Below are positions 9,884 to 18,986 of a DNA stretch of 64,000 nucleotides, in pieces. Source of the stretch: Leekyejoonella antrihumi (GTDB lineage Bacteria > Actinomycetota > Actinomycetes > Actinomycetales > Dermatophilaceae); NCBI RefSeq assembly GCF_007845645.1, contig NZ_VCQV01000007.1:104864-168863 (forward strand), read 5' to 3'. The notes under the pieces are model-generated. The model was not told the origin of the DNA. It was given only the letters and a program-made list of their open reading frames with translations, and did not search any database. A program made the position numbers and the translations under genes. The first letter of the stretch is position 1; every line of letters begins with the position of its first letter.

Positions 9884-10597
9884 TCAGCTCGTCGACGTGA
9901 GGCGGGTGAGCAGGTCGCGCCACTCGTCGTTGTCCATGCCGGCGGCCACGAGCCGGCCCGGGTCGTCCGGGCTGCGGAGGAAGACGTGACAGCGGTCGCC
10001 ATCCTGCGCCAGCACGACGTCGTGCGTCTCCCGGTTCTGGGCGTCGTCCCAGGTGCTGACGCTCACGAGGGCCGTATGCGGGCTGGCCGGCAGCACCGTG
10101 TCGGCATCGGCGTCGTCAGGCCCGCGGTCGCCGGCGGGCAGTCGCTCCCACAGGCGGTCCAGCGTCTTCTCGCTGCCGCGCAGCGAATAGAAGTGGATGC
10201 CGAGCGCGTCGATCAGCACCTCCAGCGTGACGCCTTCGGGCTGCGGCATCAGCACGAACCGCCACGGGTGGTCCGGCTCAGAGCCGGTCACGCGGGCGTC
10301 GAGCATGATGCGGGACCGGTGCTGGAATGCGGTCGCGATGCCCAGATCGCCTCGAATCTGCAGCCGGTCGGAGCCTGCCTCTGTCACGATGAGGCTGCGC
10401 GCTGCCAGCGACCGCACCGCCTCGGCGACCAGCTCGGACGACGGCTGCTCCTCGAGCAGGTGCCCGATTCCGCCTACCGCGTCGATCTCCGCGATCGTGT
10501 AGCCACCCAACGACACCGGACCGGTCTCGACGAGGTGGACCAACGCCTCGAGGGTGCCATCGGGGATGTCCGGCTCGCCGGTCTGCAGTGTGCTCAC
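9884..10597 (-). CDS. Conserved-looking protein of unknown function (cluster gene A)
   Basis: A 237-residue protein starting at GTG 10597, which shares one base with the TAG stop of the upstream gene. It is soluble, with no transmembrane segment or signal peptide. The N-terminal half reads as helices (DGTLEALVHLVETG, LVAEAVRSLAARSLIV) in a winged-helix-like order, followed by alternating strands. The general topology recalls EspG-type chaperones of type VII secretion, but no diagnostic motif is present and I do not assign it. It is the last gene of the three-gene cluster and ends 3 nt from the convergent glgA stop. Confidence 0.75.
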   Translation of the reverse strand: MSTLQTGEPDIPDGTLEALVHLVETGPVSLGGYTIAEIDAVGGIGHLLEEQPSSELVAEAVRSLAARSLIVTEAGSDRLQIRGDLGIATAFQHRSRIMLDARVTGSEPDHPWRFVLMPQPEGVTLEVLIDALGIHFYSLRGSEKTLDRLWERLPAGDRGPDDADADTVLPASPHTALVSVSTWDDAQNRETHDVVLAQDGDRCHVFLRSPDDPGRLVAAGMDNDEWRDLLTRLTSTS

Positions 10598-11565
10598 TAG
10601 TCGTCCTTCTGTTGGTCGCTGGCCGGCACGCGCCGCATCGCGCACCGGATCTCGCGCTTCCCGCCACGCACTGTGGTCGCCGCCGTGTCTCCCGCCTCCG
10701 GCAGGGACCAGTCTTGGCCCGCCACCCGCGCCTCGTCCAGCAGCGTGCGGGCCACGGCCGGCGGCGCCCCCTTGGCATAGACCTCCGAGGCGCCGAACAG
10801 TCCTCGGCCATTGCGGGACTTGGGGCGCAGCACCAACTCGGCGAGGGTGTCGCGCCGCTCCGGGGGCGGAAACCGTCGTGCCAGATCGGGTGAGGCCGAC
10901 GTGGTGTCGTCCTGTTCCTCGACCTGAGCGAGGGCCCTGGTCAGCTCTGCCTCCGCATAGGCGGGCACCGGCACCGTCGAGGACATACCCGGTGAGAGGT
11001 ACACGGGGTGGCGTTCGGTCTGCTTCGACAGACCCCACGGCCCGACGTTGCTCTTGGTGAATCGATAGACGACGTAGTCACACAGGTGGAGGAAGTCGTT
11101 GAAGGTGGGCAGGTGGAAACCGTCCCCCATGGCCGCCGGCGTCTTCTCCAGCTGGACCCAGGTGCCGGTTTTCGTCCGACCGTGAAGCTTCTCGCGGACC
11201 AGCGGGCCCTTCAGCCCCAGATCGGGGTACTGCTTCTTGTCGATGTTCTTGTGATGGCTCGACAACCGCTCGTGGGTCTTGGGAAACCGCCAGCTGGTGT
11301 ACAGATCCGGGTCGTCAACAAGGACGTGCGCACCGCACAGCACCTCACGCAGCTGGGCGACATCGAGCCCGTGCGTCTCGAGGTCGGCGATGACGGTGGC
11401 CTCGCCCTTGGTGAGCCGGCTCGCCGCGAGCTTCAGGCCGGTCCGGTAGACGCCGACCGTCGACGTGATGTCTACGAGCAGCCGCACCCGCCGGCGGACT
11501 CGCTCGGCCTCGGAATCGCTGAGGACGGGGCCGCCGGTCTGCTCCTCCGCTGGTCGTTCGCTCAT
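10597..11565 (-). CDS. Conserved-looking protein of unknown function (cluster gene B)
   Basis: A 322-residue soluble protein. The middle part is unusually rich in conserved-looking aromatic, His and Arg positions: YTSWRFPKTHERLSSHHKN, LHGRTKTGTWVQLEKTPA, LHLCDYVVYRFTKSNVGPWG. This looks like an enzymatic or toxin-like fold, but I cannot name a family. The tail is Arg/Lys-rich. The ATG at 11565 has TACGGT 6 nt upstream, so it may have its own leaderless promoter as well as read-through from gene C, 32 nt away. It overlaps gene A by one base. Confidence 0.75.
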   Translation of the reverse strand: MSERPAEEQTGGPVLSDSEAERVRRRVRLLVDITSTVGVYRTGLKLAASRLTKGEATVIADLETHGLDVAQLREVLCGAHVLVDDPDLYTSWRFPKTHERLSSHHKNIDKKQYPDLGLKGPLVREKLHGRTKTGTWVQLEKTPAAMGDGFHLPTFNDFLHLCDYVVYRFTKSNVGPWGLSKQTERHPVYLSPGMSSTVPVPAYAEAELTRALAQVEEQDDTTSASPDLARRFPPPERRDTLAELVLRPKSRNGRGLFGASEVYAKGAPPAVARTLLDEARVAGQDWSLPEAGDTAATTVRGGKREIRCAMRRVPASDQQKDD

Positions 11566-11597
11566 GCCCGTACCGTACGGGATCTGGCGGGACTGCG

Positions 11598-12353
11598 TCA
11601 GGATCCGCGCATACCGGCGATCGTCAGCGCGGCCACCGTGCAGGCGTCCGCCATGGCCCGGTCCGACGCGGACTGCAGGTCGAGCAGCAGCAGGTGACGC
11701 GCCCGGTCCTGCGATATGTCGACGGCGGGGGAGTGGGCCAGTCCGAGATCGGCCGCGGCGCCGGTGGTTGCCGCCTGCTGCAGGACGCGCAGCGCGCGGC
11801 CCGGCAGCCCAGGGGGCAGGCCCCAGCCATTCAGGACGATGCGGTCATCGATCCGCCCTCGCAGGGTGGAACCTGCCCAGGGCTGCACGTCCAGGCCCTC
11901 GAGCGCGCCGATGGCGCCGGTGAGCTGCTCGCGAAACCCGCGTTCGATCTCGGACTCCCGCAGTGCCTCCAGCCGGTGGGTCGGGATGGGGTCGCAGTCG
12001 TATGCGGTGAACCGCACGGTCGTGCCGACGTCCCCCTCGGGTCCGAACTCCTCGACGGTCGGCACCAGTGCGCCTCCGATGCCGGGGACGAACACGCACT
12101 CGCCGCAGTCGGTGGCCGCCTCGACCAGGTCATTGTTGCCTCGTGGCAGGCCGCGGACATCGCCGGGACGGGGTAGAGCGCAGACCAGGACCCGTTCGCC
12201 GAGGTCCTGCCACAGCTGCAGCTGCGCCACGTCCCCATCGACGTGGTCTATGTCCGGCAGGGCTCGGCGGAGTGCCTCGGCCAGATCGACATGGCCGGAC
12301 CACGCGGCCGTGATCCAGAGGCTGAGGCGCACCGAGGCAGGCAGGCTGGACAT
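11598..12353 (-). CDS. Conserved-looking protein of unknown function (cluster gene C)
   Basis: A 251-residue protein. I chose ATG 12353 (MSSLPASV) because TATCAT ends 7 nt upstream; an in-frame ATG at 12362 adds three residues. No transmembrane segment is seen. The protein has an N-terminal helical part (SVRLSLWITAAWSGHVDLAEAL), a strand-rich centre with two Cys (CGECVF) and a C-terminal helix. I recognise no family. It leads the three-gene cluster and is divergent from the ABC ATPase gene at 12466. Confidence 0.7.
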   Translation of the reverse strand: MSSLPASVRLSLWITAAWSGHVDLAEALRRALPDIDHVDGDVAQLQLWQDLGERVLVCALPRPGDVRGLPRGNNDLVEAATDCGECVFVPGIGGALVPTVEEFGPEGDVGTTVRFTAYDCDPIPTHRLEALRESEIERGFREQLTGAIGALEGLDVQPWAGSTLRGRIDDRIVLNGWGLPPGLPGRALRVLQQAATTGAAADLGLAHSPAVDISQDRARHLLLLDLQSASDRAMADACTVAALTIAGMRGS

Positions 12354-12425
12354 CCTTTCCATGATAGAGGGCCGGCCACCGCGCGTTGTCCTCCCTTTCA
12401 CCTCGTGCACGCCACACCCGGTGCT

Positions 12426-12447
12426 GGCCGGGGGCCGTGCCCCGGCC
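12426..12447. promoter_or_regulatory. 8-bp inverted repeat in the ABC ATPase promoter
   Basis: GGCCGGGG (12426-12433) and CCCCGGCC (12440-12447) are perfect complements with a 6-nt loop. They occupy the -35 side of a TAGGGT hexamer at 12453-12458 that precedes the ATG at 12466 by 7 nt. A repressor operator is possible; a chance GC-rich palindrome cannot be excluded. Confidence 0.3.
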
Positions 12448-12465
12448 CCCGCTAGGGTCGTGCCC

Positions 12466-13251
12466 ATGAGTGATGTGCTGGCGCTGGCGGGTGTGTCTGT
12501 CGTGCGCGGCGGTCGTCCGCTGCTCGATGACGTCACCTGGGAGGTCGAGGAGGGCGAGCGTTGGGTCGTCCTGGGACCGAACGGTGCGGGCAAGAGCACC
12601 CTGCTGCAGCTCGCCGCGGGCCGGATGCATCCGACGACCGGCGTCGCGGGCGTGCTCTCCGAAGTGCTGGGTGCGGTGGACGTCTTCGAGCTGCGGCCAC
12701 GGATCGGTTTGTCATCGGCAGAGATCGCCGGACGCATACCCAACCGGGAACGGGTGGGTGACGTGGTGGTGACCGCGTCCTACGGCATCGTCGGGCGCTG
12801 GCGGGAGGACTACGACAAGCTCGATCACGCCCGTGCGCTCGAGCTGCTCGGGACGCTCGGCGCCGCGCACCTGGTGGACCGGACCTACGGGACCCTCAGC
12901 GAAGGAGAGCGCAAGCGGGTGCAGATCGCACGGGCGCTCATGACCGATCCCGAGCTGATGCTGCTCGACGAGCCGGCCGCGGGTCTGGATCTCGGTGGGC
13001 GCGAAGACCTCGTGGCTCGACTGGGGACACTGGCTCAAGACCTCGAGGCGCCGGTGACGGTGCTGGTGACCCATCACGTCGAGGAGATCCCGTCGGGATT
13101 CACCGACGTCCTGATGTTGCGCGATGGCAAGATCGTCGCGGCCGGGCCGCTGGAGCTGACGCTGACCGCCGAGAACCTCAGCAAGACGTTCGGGATGCCT
13201 CTGGAACTGGATCGGCACGGCGACCGCTGGAGCGCCCGCGCGCGCAGATAG
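12466..13251 (+). CDS. ABC transporter ATP-binding protein
   Basis: A 261-residue ATPase with Walker A GPNGAGKST, the signature YGTLSEGERKRVQIARAL, Walker B LMLLDEPAAGLD and the switch His in VTHHVEE. The fold resembles the ModF/YfbT-type and metal-type single-domain ATPases used with a separate membrane partner, but no permease is adjacent. TauE/SafE follows 28 nt downstream and is a secondary carrier that needs no ATPase. The start is supported by TAGGGT 7 nt upstream. Confidence 0.88.
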   Translation: MSDVLALAGVSVVRGGRPLLDDVTWEVEEGERWVVLGPNGAGKSTLLQLAAGRMHPTTGVAGVLSEVLGAVDVFELRPRIGLSSAEIAGRIPNRERVGDVVVTASYGIVGRWREDYDKLDHARALELLGTLGAAHLVDRTYGTLSEGERKRVQIARALMTDPELMLLDEPAAGLDLGGREDLVARLGTLAQDLEAPVTVLVTHHVEEIPSGFTDVLMLRDGKIVAAGPLELTLTAENLSKTFGMPLELDRHGDRWSARARR

Positions 13252-13279
13252 CGGGCCACCGGGTGACTAGAGTCTTGGC

Positions 13280-14053
13280 GTGACCGTCCTCCACGCGCTG
13301 CTGATCCTGCTGGCAGGGGTTGCCGCTGGGACGATCAACACCATCGTCGGATCGGGCACCCTGGTGACGTTTCCCACCCTGCTCGCGTTCGGCATACCCG
13401 CCGTGAACGCGAACGTGTCGAACACCTTGGGCCTGGTCGCCGGCGGTGTCTCCGGCAGCCTCGGCTACCGCAAGGAGCTCGTCGGCGCCGGGCGGACGGT
13501 CCGGCGGCTGCTCCCGATGTCGTTTCTCGGCGCGGCAACCGGCGCGCTGCTCCTGATCTGGCTGCCGCCGGGCTGGTTCAACACGATCGTGCCGGTGCTC
13601 ATCTTCATCGGCGTCCTGCTGGTGGTGCTGGGTCCCTGGCTGCAGCGTCGGGCCGCGGCGGCACACACCGACCAGGCGGCGACCGCGTCGACCGCGCGGG
13701 GGATCGGGCTGCTGGTGGGCATCTACGGCGCCGGTGTGTATGGCGGGTACTTCGGCGCCGCGCAGGGTGTCCTGCTCGTGGGGCTCATGAGCGTGCTGAT
13801 GACCGATCCGCTGCAACGGATCAACGGCATCAAGAACATCCTGGGCCTGGTGGTCAACGCGGTCGCAGCGGTCACCTTCATGATCGTCGCGTGGAACCAC
13901 ATCGACTGGCGGGTCGCGGGACTCATCGCGATCGGCTCCTTGATCGGTGGGGTCCTCGGGGCACGCGTGGGTCGCCGGTTGTCCCCGTGGGTGCTGCGTG
14001 CCGTCATTGTGGTGATCGGCGTCGTCGCGATCGTGCAGCTGTTGAGGAAGTGA
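13280..14053 (+). CDS. TauE/SafE (sulfite exporter) family membrane protein
   Basis: A 257-residue integral membrane protein with about eight hydrophobic segments. The two family repeats are recognisable: the N-terminal GVAAGTINTIVGSGTLVTFP with NANVSNTLGL, and the C-terminal GIYGAGVYGGYFGAAQGVLL with NGIKNILGLVVN. Members carry anions such as sulfite, sulfoacetate or other organosulfur compounds out of or into the cell; the substrate is not predictable here. The GTG start has TAGAGT 6 nt upstream. Confidence 0.88.
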   Translation: MTVLHALLILLAGVAAGTINTIVGSGTLVTFPTLLAFGIPAVNANVSNTLGLVAGGVSGSLGYRKELVGAGRTVRRLLPMSFLGAATGALLLIWLPPGWFNTIVPVLIFIGVLLVVLGPWLQRRAAAAHTDQAATASTARGIGLLVGIYGAGVYGGYFGAAQGVLLVGLMSVLMTDPLQRINGIKNILGLVVNAVAAVTFMIVAWNHIDWRVAGLIAIGSLIGGVLGARVGRRLSPWVLRAVIVVIGVVAIVQLLRK

Positions 14054-14054
14054 G

Positions 14055-14951
14055 GTGAACACCCACGTCACGTCGATCACCGACCCCGCCGACGAACGGG
14101 TGCGGGACTACTTCTCGCTGACCGATGTGGCCCTCCGGCGACTGCTCGAGCCCGAGCGTGGCCTCTATATCGCCGAGAGCGAGAAGGTGATTCGGCGCGC
14201 ATTGGGCGCAGGTCACCGGCCGCGATCGTTCCTCATGGGGGAGCGGTGGCTCACCGACCTGGCCGACGTCGTGGACGACGCTGCCGCTCTCGGGGTGCCG
14301 GTCTATGTGGCGGAGGCATCCGTGATCGAGCAGCTGACCGGCTTCAAGCTGCACCGCGGCGCACTGGCCGCGATGCACCGGCCCGCGCTGCCCTCATACG
14401 CCGAGATCCTGCGCGATGCGCAGCGCGCGATTGTTGTGGACCACAGCAGGGTGGGGTCTTCCGAGCCGCCTGCTCCGGAAGCGGATCCGCAGGTCCCATC
14501 CCGGTCCAGGATCGCCGTCCTCGAGGACTTGGTTGATCATACGAATGTTGGTGCCGTGTTTCGGTCAGCCGCGGCGATGGGCGTTGATGGCGTGCTGGTC
14601 ACGCCGCGCTGCGCAGACCCGTTGTACCGCCGGGCGATCCGCGTGTCGATGGGCACTGTCTTTCAGGTGCCGTGGACGCGGATCGACCCCTGGCCCGATG
14701 GCATCGAGGTGCTGCAGGAGCAGGGCTATGTCGTAGCTGGGATGACCCTTGCGAATGACGCGATCACCCTCGATGAGTTGGTTGCGCAGGACCATTCGAG
14801 GCTTGCGCTCGTCTTTGGCACCGAGGGTCACGGCCTCTCGGCACGGACCTCGGCCGCCGTCGATCTACGCGTAAAGATCCCGATGAAGGGCGGGGTCGAC
14901 TCACTGAATGTGGCGGCCTCGTCCGCGGTCACCTTCTACGCGACCCGGTAG
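14055..14951 (+). CDS. SpoU/TrmH family RNA 2'-O-methyltransferase
   Basis: A 298-residue SPOUT methylase starting at GTG 14055, one base after the TauE stop, so probably co-translated. It has an N-terminal substrate-binding part and the knotted SPOUT domain with all three motifs: NVGAVFRSAAAMGVDGVL, LVFGTEGHGLS and IPMKGGVDSLNVAASSAV. Members methylate ribose 2'-OH of rRNA or tRNA with SAM; which nucleotide is unknown. Confidence 0.92.
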   Translation: MNTHVTSITDPADERVRDYFSLTDVALRRLLEPERGLYIAESEKVIRRALGAGHRPRSFLMGERWLTDLADVVDDAAALGVPVYVAEASVIEQLTGFKLHRGALAAMHRPALPSYAEILRDAQRAIVVDHSRVGSSEPPAPEADPQVPSRSRIAVLEDLVDHTNVGAVFRSAAAMGVDGVLVTPRCADPLYRRAIRVSMGTVFQVPWTRIDPWPDGIEVLQEQGYVVAGMTLANDAITLDELVAQDHSRLALVFGTEGHGLSARTSAAVDLRVKIPMKGGVDSLNVAASSAVTFYATR

Positions 14952-14966
14952 CAGGCGGCGTCGGCG

Positions 14967-15475
14967 TCAGCTTCCTTGAGGGTTGATGTCGTGCGCAAGG
15001 TAGACCAGGCCGCCCTTTTCATCGGGCTGGAGCCGGTCACGGCTGAAGCCGACCCGGGCAAGGGCGCGTAGAGAGGCGGTATTCCGGGGACGCACGGTGG
15101 CCCAGACTGTAGCGGAGCCGGCACGGTGCGCCTCGGCAGCGACGGATCTGGCCGCCGAGGTGCCGTAGCCGCCGCCTGATGTTTGGCGCCGATCTCGAAT
15201 CCCGGCTCTGGCTCGTTGCCGGTGCGTCCGACGAGCAGGCCGCAGTTGCCAATCGGCTCGCCGCCCGGCAGCCGCACGCTGTACCAGGTGACGCCGTGGT
15301 CGCGACGCCGTGCAGTTCGTCGAATGATCCAGTCGCGGGTCTGGTCCACACTGGTGAAGGGCCCGTCACCAACCGTGTGGGTCAGCGGATCGGAGAAGAT
15401 CGCGTGCAGCGCACCGACATCGTCCAGAGAGAACACTCGAAGTTCGAGCCTGTCGCTGGTGAGTCCGTCGGCCAT
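14967..15475 (-). pseudogene. GNAT acetyltransferase (RimJ/RimL-like), frameshifted
   Basis: Reading from ATG 15475 (MADGLTSDRLELRVFSLDD) gives a good RimJ/RimL-type start and core as far as EPGFEIGAKHQ near 15175. The frame then runs into nonsense. One base out of phase, the protein continues perfectly: GGYGTSAARSVAAEAHRAG, then WATVRPRNTASLRALARVGF, ending at TGA 14967. A single missing G in a GGCGGCGGC-type run explains it. It is either a recent loss of function or an assembly error. It is convergent with the SpoU gene. Confidence 0.85.
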
Positions 15476-15617
15476 CTGCGGCACTGACCCCGTCACGGCG
15501 CCGGCGGCGCAGTGTCCACGGCCGGTTGTCTCACCGGTGGACCATAGCGCCGGTCGCTGCTCATTGATGCCGACCGGACAGGCCAGGTCGGGAGATCGGC
15601 CTACGGCGACGGCGACG

Positions 15618-16145
15618 CTACTTCGAGAGGCCGTCGATGACCTGCGCTCCGGGCAGCAGTGCCGCATCCGCGCCGGCGAGTCGCAGCTTGCTGTGCCGGA
15701 CGCCGGATCCGATGACGATCGAGTCGGCCTGGATGACACGGGCGTCGATCAGCACCGGCCACGCCGTTGGCAGCCCGAGCGGGGTGATGCCGCCGTACTC
15801 CATGCCGGTGCGTTCGACCGCGGCATCCATCGACATGAACGACACCTTCCGCACGTCGAGGTGCTTGCGGACGACGGTGTTGATGTCGGCGCGCGTGCTT
15901 GCCAGCACCAGCACTGCTGCAACGCGCTCTTCGCCTGCGCGCTTCCCGGACACGACAACGCAGTTCGCGCACTCCTCGAGGCGGATGTCGGACCTTTCGA
16001 CGAGCGTGGCCGTGTCAGAGATCGACGGATCGATCGGCGCGACCTCGACGCGCTCACGGATGGCGACAGTGGCGAGGGCGGACACCGTCGGCGGTGCGAG
16101 CAGCTCGGGGGAGTCCAGCGCGGGAGTCCAACGCAACGTGGTCAT
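15618..16145 (-). CDS. YbaK/EbsC family aminoacyl-tRNA deacylase-like protein
   Basis: A 175-residue protein. I chose the start MTTLRW at 16145 because TACCGT ends 6 nt upstream; an ATG at 16151 is also in frame. The YbaK/ProX fold is indicated by CANCVVVSGKR, the 'DINTVVRKHLDVRKVSFMS' helix and GGITPLGLPTAWPVLID, where the conserved GG..P.G and late Asp form the active site. Members hydrolyse mischarged aminoacyl-tRNAs. The substrate is not predictable from sequence. Confidence 0.85.
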   Translation of the reverse strand: MTTLRWTPALDSPELLAPPTVSALATVAIRERVEVAPIDPSISDTATLVERSDIRLEECANCVVVSGKRAGEERVAAVLVLASTRADINTVVRKHLDVRKVSFMSMDAAVERTGMEYGGITPLGLPTAWPVLIDARVIQADSIVIGSGVRHSKLRLAGADAALLPGAQVIDGLSK

Positions 16146-16187
16146 GCCCATACGGTAGCCAGCAAGATAGTTGGGTTGCAGTAGGCA

Positions 16188-17914
16188 CTACACAGGTTGC
16201 TGCCCGCGCAGGTAGGCGGTGGCTGCGGGTCCGGTCAGTTCGGGGTCTTCGCCGGCGCGTTGGTAGGCGTCGGGGGTGGTCCAGTAGGTGCAGCCGTCGG
16301 ACTGGGCGTACATCCATGCGTCGGGTGAGACTCCAGGGGGTCGGTCGGGACGGATCGGTGCCGTCGGTGGCGCGTCGCCTGGCATCGCCTCGGCCGGCGG
16401 CGCGTCGGGCGGCATCGCGTCGGGCGGCGGTGGTGGCGGCGGTGCTGGCGGCGGTTCGGGCTCAGCCGGCGCGGCAGCGGGGTGCTTACGGACGGCGTCG
16501 CTGGCCAGGTCGCGTGCGGTGGGTGCGTGGCCCAGGCCCCCTGTGGGCGGTGCTGGTGGGGTGCCGGGGCCGAAATCGACCCAGTACGGGTGCAACGCCT
16601 GGCCGGTCGGCCCGATATACCGCCGCGGCCTCGTCGGGCGCGGTGTGGCCTCGCGCGCTGACGTGCTCGTCGCGGTGCGCGTCGTGGTGGTGGCCGCACA
16701 GGCGGGCCAGATTATCGATGTCCGTCAAACCCCCGTCGCGCCAATGCTGAAGGTGATGGACCTCCAGGTGATAGATCGACAGGCACCCCGGATACCTACA
16801 GCCCCGATCACGGTCCTGCACGAGCCGGCGGGTCCGCTCGGGCACGATGTGCTGCGCCCGACCGACATCGACCGGTGACCCACCGGTCTCCCACACCGGT
16901 TGCAAGACCCCGTCACAGGTCAACCGGTCCACCACCACGCCGGGCAGCGCCCCACGCTGATGCAACCACCCGGTCCCCTCGGTGCCCAGATGCAGGTAGA
17001 CCCGGTACCTGGACTCCCGCGACGGCGTGACCTGCCCCGCCTGCAGCAGAGACCGGGTGACCACCTCCTCCACCGCGGCGCCGAGAGTGGCCGCGGGATG
17101 CCCCGCCTGAAACAGGGCGTCCTTCGCCTCGATCAGCGCCTGCTCAACCAGCGCACCAACCTCCGCCGGGGCGCTGAACTCCAGATGGAACCGCCCCTCC
17201 CGGTATCCCATCCGCACCCACGCCGGCCGCACCGCGGGATCCCACGAGTCCGGACCCGCCGGCACCCCGAAAAGCCGACCCACCCGCCGGGGGGCCCTGG
17301 CCCTGCTCGTCCTCCTCCTTCCCGCCGTCTGCACCCGACTCCGACTTCGGGTCAGGCTCCGGGCCTGGCTCCTGGTCGGGATCTGCCGCTGCCGCGAACT
17401 CCGGCTCTGGTTCTGGCTCGGGGACAGGGGCGGGTTCGGGGAAGGAGTACTTGCACAACGCCCGACGGAGCTGGGTCACGCTCGCGTGCGGCGCGAACTC
17501 GGCCACCTCACCATCATGAGTCGCGGGAGTGTGCCGCGCCACGACCGCGGCCTGATCCAGCGTCAACGCGCCGGTGTCCACACTCGCGCGCATCCTCGGC
17601 AGCTCAGGCGTGCGAGTGGCGACGGCGACCAGGTCGCCCGCCCGCGAGGGCGAGACCCCCGCGAAGCAGGCCAACCAGTGCTCGATCGAGCGGATCCCCG
17701 CGACTGCCCACAACTGCTGATCGATCACCCGGTCGGTCAATGCCAACAAGTCCGCCTGCGCCGCATTGACCCGACCGATCACCACCGACAACTGCTCCCG
17801 AGCGGCCTGCGCCGCCCGATCGAACGGCACCACCGGCTCCCACGAATCAGAAGACACCGAACCTCCAGCATCATCAACCAGATCCGGCTGTTGAGATGTC
17901 GTCGACGTCCCCAT
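16188..17914 (-). pseudogene. DUF222 / HNH endonuclease protein with two frameshifts
   Basis: Three frames together make one DUF222-HNH protein of about 570 residues. The N-terminal DUF222 part starts at 17914 (MGTSTTSQQPDL) and runs to about 17290. It includes an acidic Pro-Glu linker. The frame changes at a run of six G (17289-17294) and continues with the rest of DUF222 and the HNH motif (RGCRYPGCL, EVHHLQHWRDGG, LARLCGHHHDAHR). A second shift at 16625-16660 leads into the normal tail RRYIGPTGQALHPYW, ending at 16188. DUF222-HNH genes are abundant and variable in Actinobacteria and may be mobile. Decay or sequencing error would both fit. Confidence 0.85.
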
Positions 17915-18029
17915 AACCCACAGTCAACCACCCACCACCGACAACCCCTCACCACGGCGACAGGGCAGGCATCCCAGGCCTATCGCGACGGCAGTCGTGC
18001 GGTGGAAACGCAAGCAATTGCCGACGAAC

Positions 18030-18986
18030 TCACTGCACGCGAGGTGGCAGGCGAAGCCCCATGAGCACGTCGTCGACTCTTTCGCCATCGAGCACGAACT
18101 CGCCCGGCAGTGTGCCTTCGACCACGAATCCCTCTGACTCGTAGAGGCGTCGAGCACTGCGGTTGTGTCCCAGCACCCGCAGCGTCACGCGCTGCGCGCC
18201 ACGCTCTGACATCTCGCGGACAGCCGCCCGCACGAGGGCCTGGCCGACCCCCCGCCGGCGGGCACGCGGACTCACATCCAGGCCTTGGATCTGACGGACG
18301 TGGGAGCCGGTCTCCATCGGGTAGGGGCGGCCGATCAGGAGGTATCCCACGATCTCGCCGTCGATCTCGGCGACCAGCACGTCGTCCGGCTGGTGGTGCT
18401 CGTTGAAGAAGGGCTCACTCAGAGGGCTTGGCGCAGGCATGGGGTTGTGCACGTGTGACCAGGAGCTGTGGGCGAGCTGGCGCAGAGCTCGGTCATCACT
18501 CGGGAGCCCGGCGCGTATCAGGGGAGCGGGATGCCGGCCGTGAGGGTCGCCGAGCGCCGCAGCAGGATCGGCTGCGATAACCGACGGTTCCACTGCACCG
18601 CCTACCATCACTCGGACCAGACGCCGAAGCTCGACCGCCGGGTCATCGGTGACGCCGCCGTGCACCGGTCCCGGTTGCAGCACGGTGCTGCGTGGCGCAC
18701 TCAACCACCCGAAACGCTGACCGGGTCGACGCAGCTCCGGTCGACCGGGAGCTGTGTCGCCACGACACAGCTGCACAGCCTCGTCCAGGCAGCGACGGAG
18801 GTCGACGAGGTCGAGCGACGGCGAGAACGACTGAAGTCGCTGCGCATCCAGCTCATACCCAATATCGAGGAACCCTGCCAGCTGGCTGTAGAGCACCACG
18901 CCGACGTTGCGGAACTCCTCGCGCACCACATCCGGCACGCAGCGCAGGACGACGTACTGGTATCCGAAACGGGAGGCCGTAGTCAC
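18030..18986 (-). CDS. DUF3037 protein fused to a GNAT acetyltransferase
   Basis: A 318-residue open frame. Residues 1-128 are a DUF3037 domain (FGYQYVVLRCVPDVVREEF, NVGVVLYSQ, RFGWLSAPRSTVLQPGPVHG). Residues 157-310 are a GNAT domain with the acetyl-CoA loop RARRRGVGQALVRAAV and LYESEGFVVEG. DUF3037 is normally a stand-alone protein of about 130 residues beside a HipA-like kinase, exactly as here: the start ATG overlaps the kinase stop by 4 nt. The fusion may be real. Alternatively an indel removed the DUF3037 stop near codon 128 and joined two genes; GTG codon 132 could be the original GNAT start. Confidence 0.7.
   Translation of the reverse strand: MTTASRFGYQYVVLRCVPDVVREEFRNVGVVLYSQLAGFLDIGYELDAQRLQSFSPSLDLVDLRRCLDEAVQLCRGDTAPGRPELRRPGQRFGWLSAPRSTVLQPGPVHGGVTDDPAVELRRLVRVMVGGAVEPSVIAADPAAALGDPHGRHPAPLIRAGLPSDDRALRQLAHSSWSHVHNPMPAPSPLSEPFFNEHHQPDDVLVAEIDGEIVGYLLIGRPYPMETGSHVRQIQGLDVSPRARRRGVGQALVRAAVREMSERGAQRVTLRVLGHNRSARRLYESEGFVVEGTLPGEFVLDGERVDDVLMGLRLPPRVQ

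Noticed and set aside
12421..12466. GC palindrome as a rho-independent terminator
   Set aside because: No T run follows on either strand and it lies in a promoter; treated as a possible operator instead.
17330..17440. Pro-Glu repeats in the DUF222 gene as a CRISPR or tandem-repeat region
   Set aside because: It is a codon-level low-complexity linker (PEPEPE) within a coding frame, not a CRISPR; no regular repeat-spacer pattern occurs anywhere in the window.
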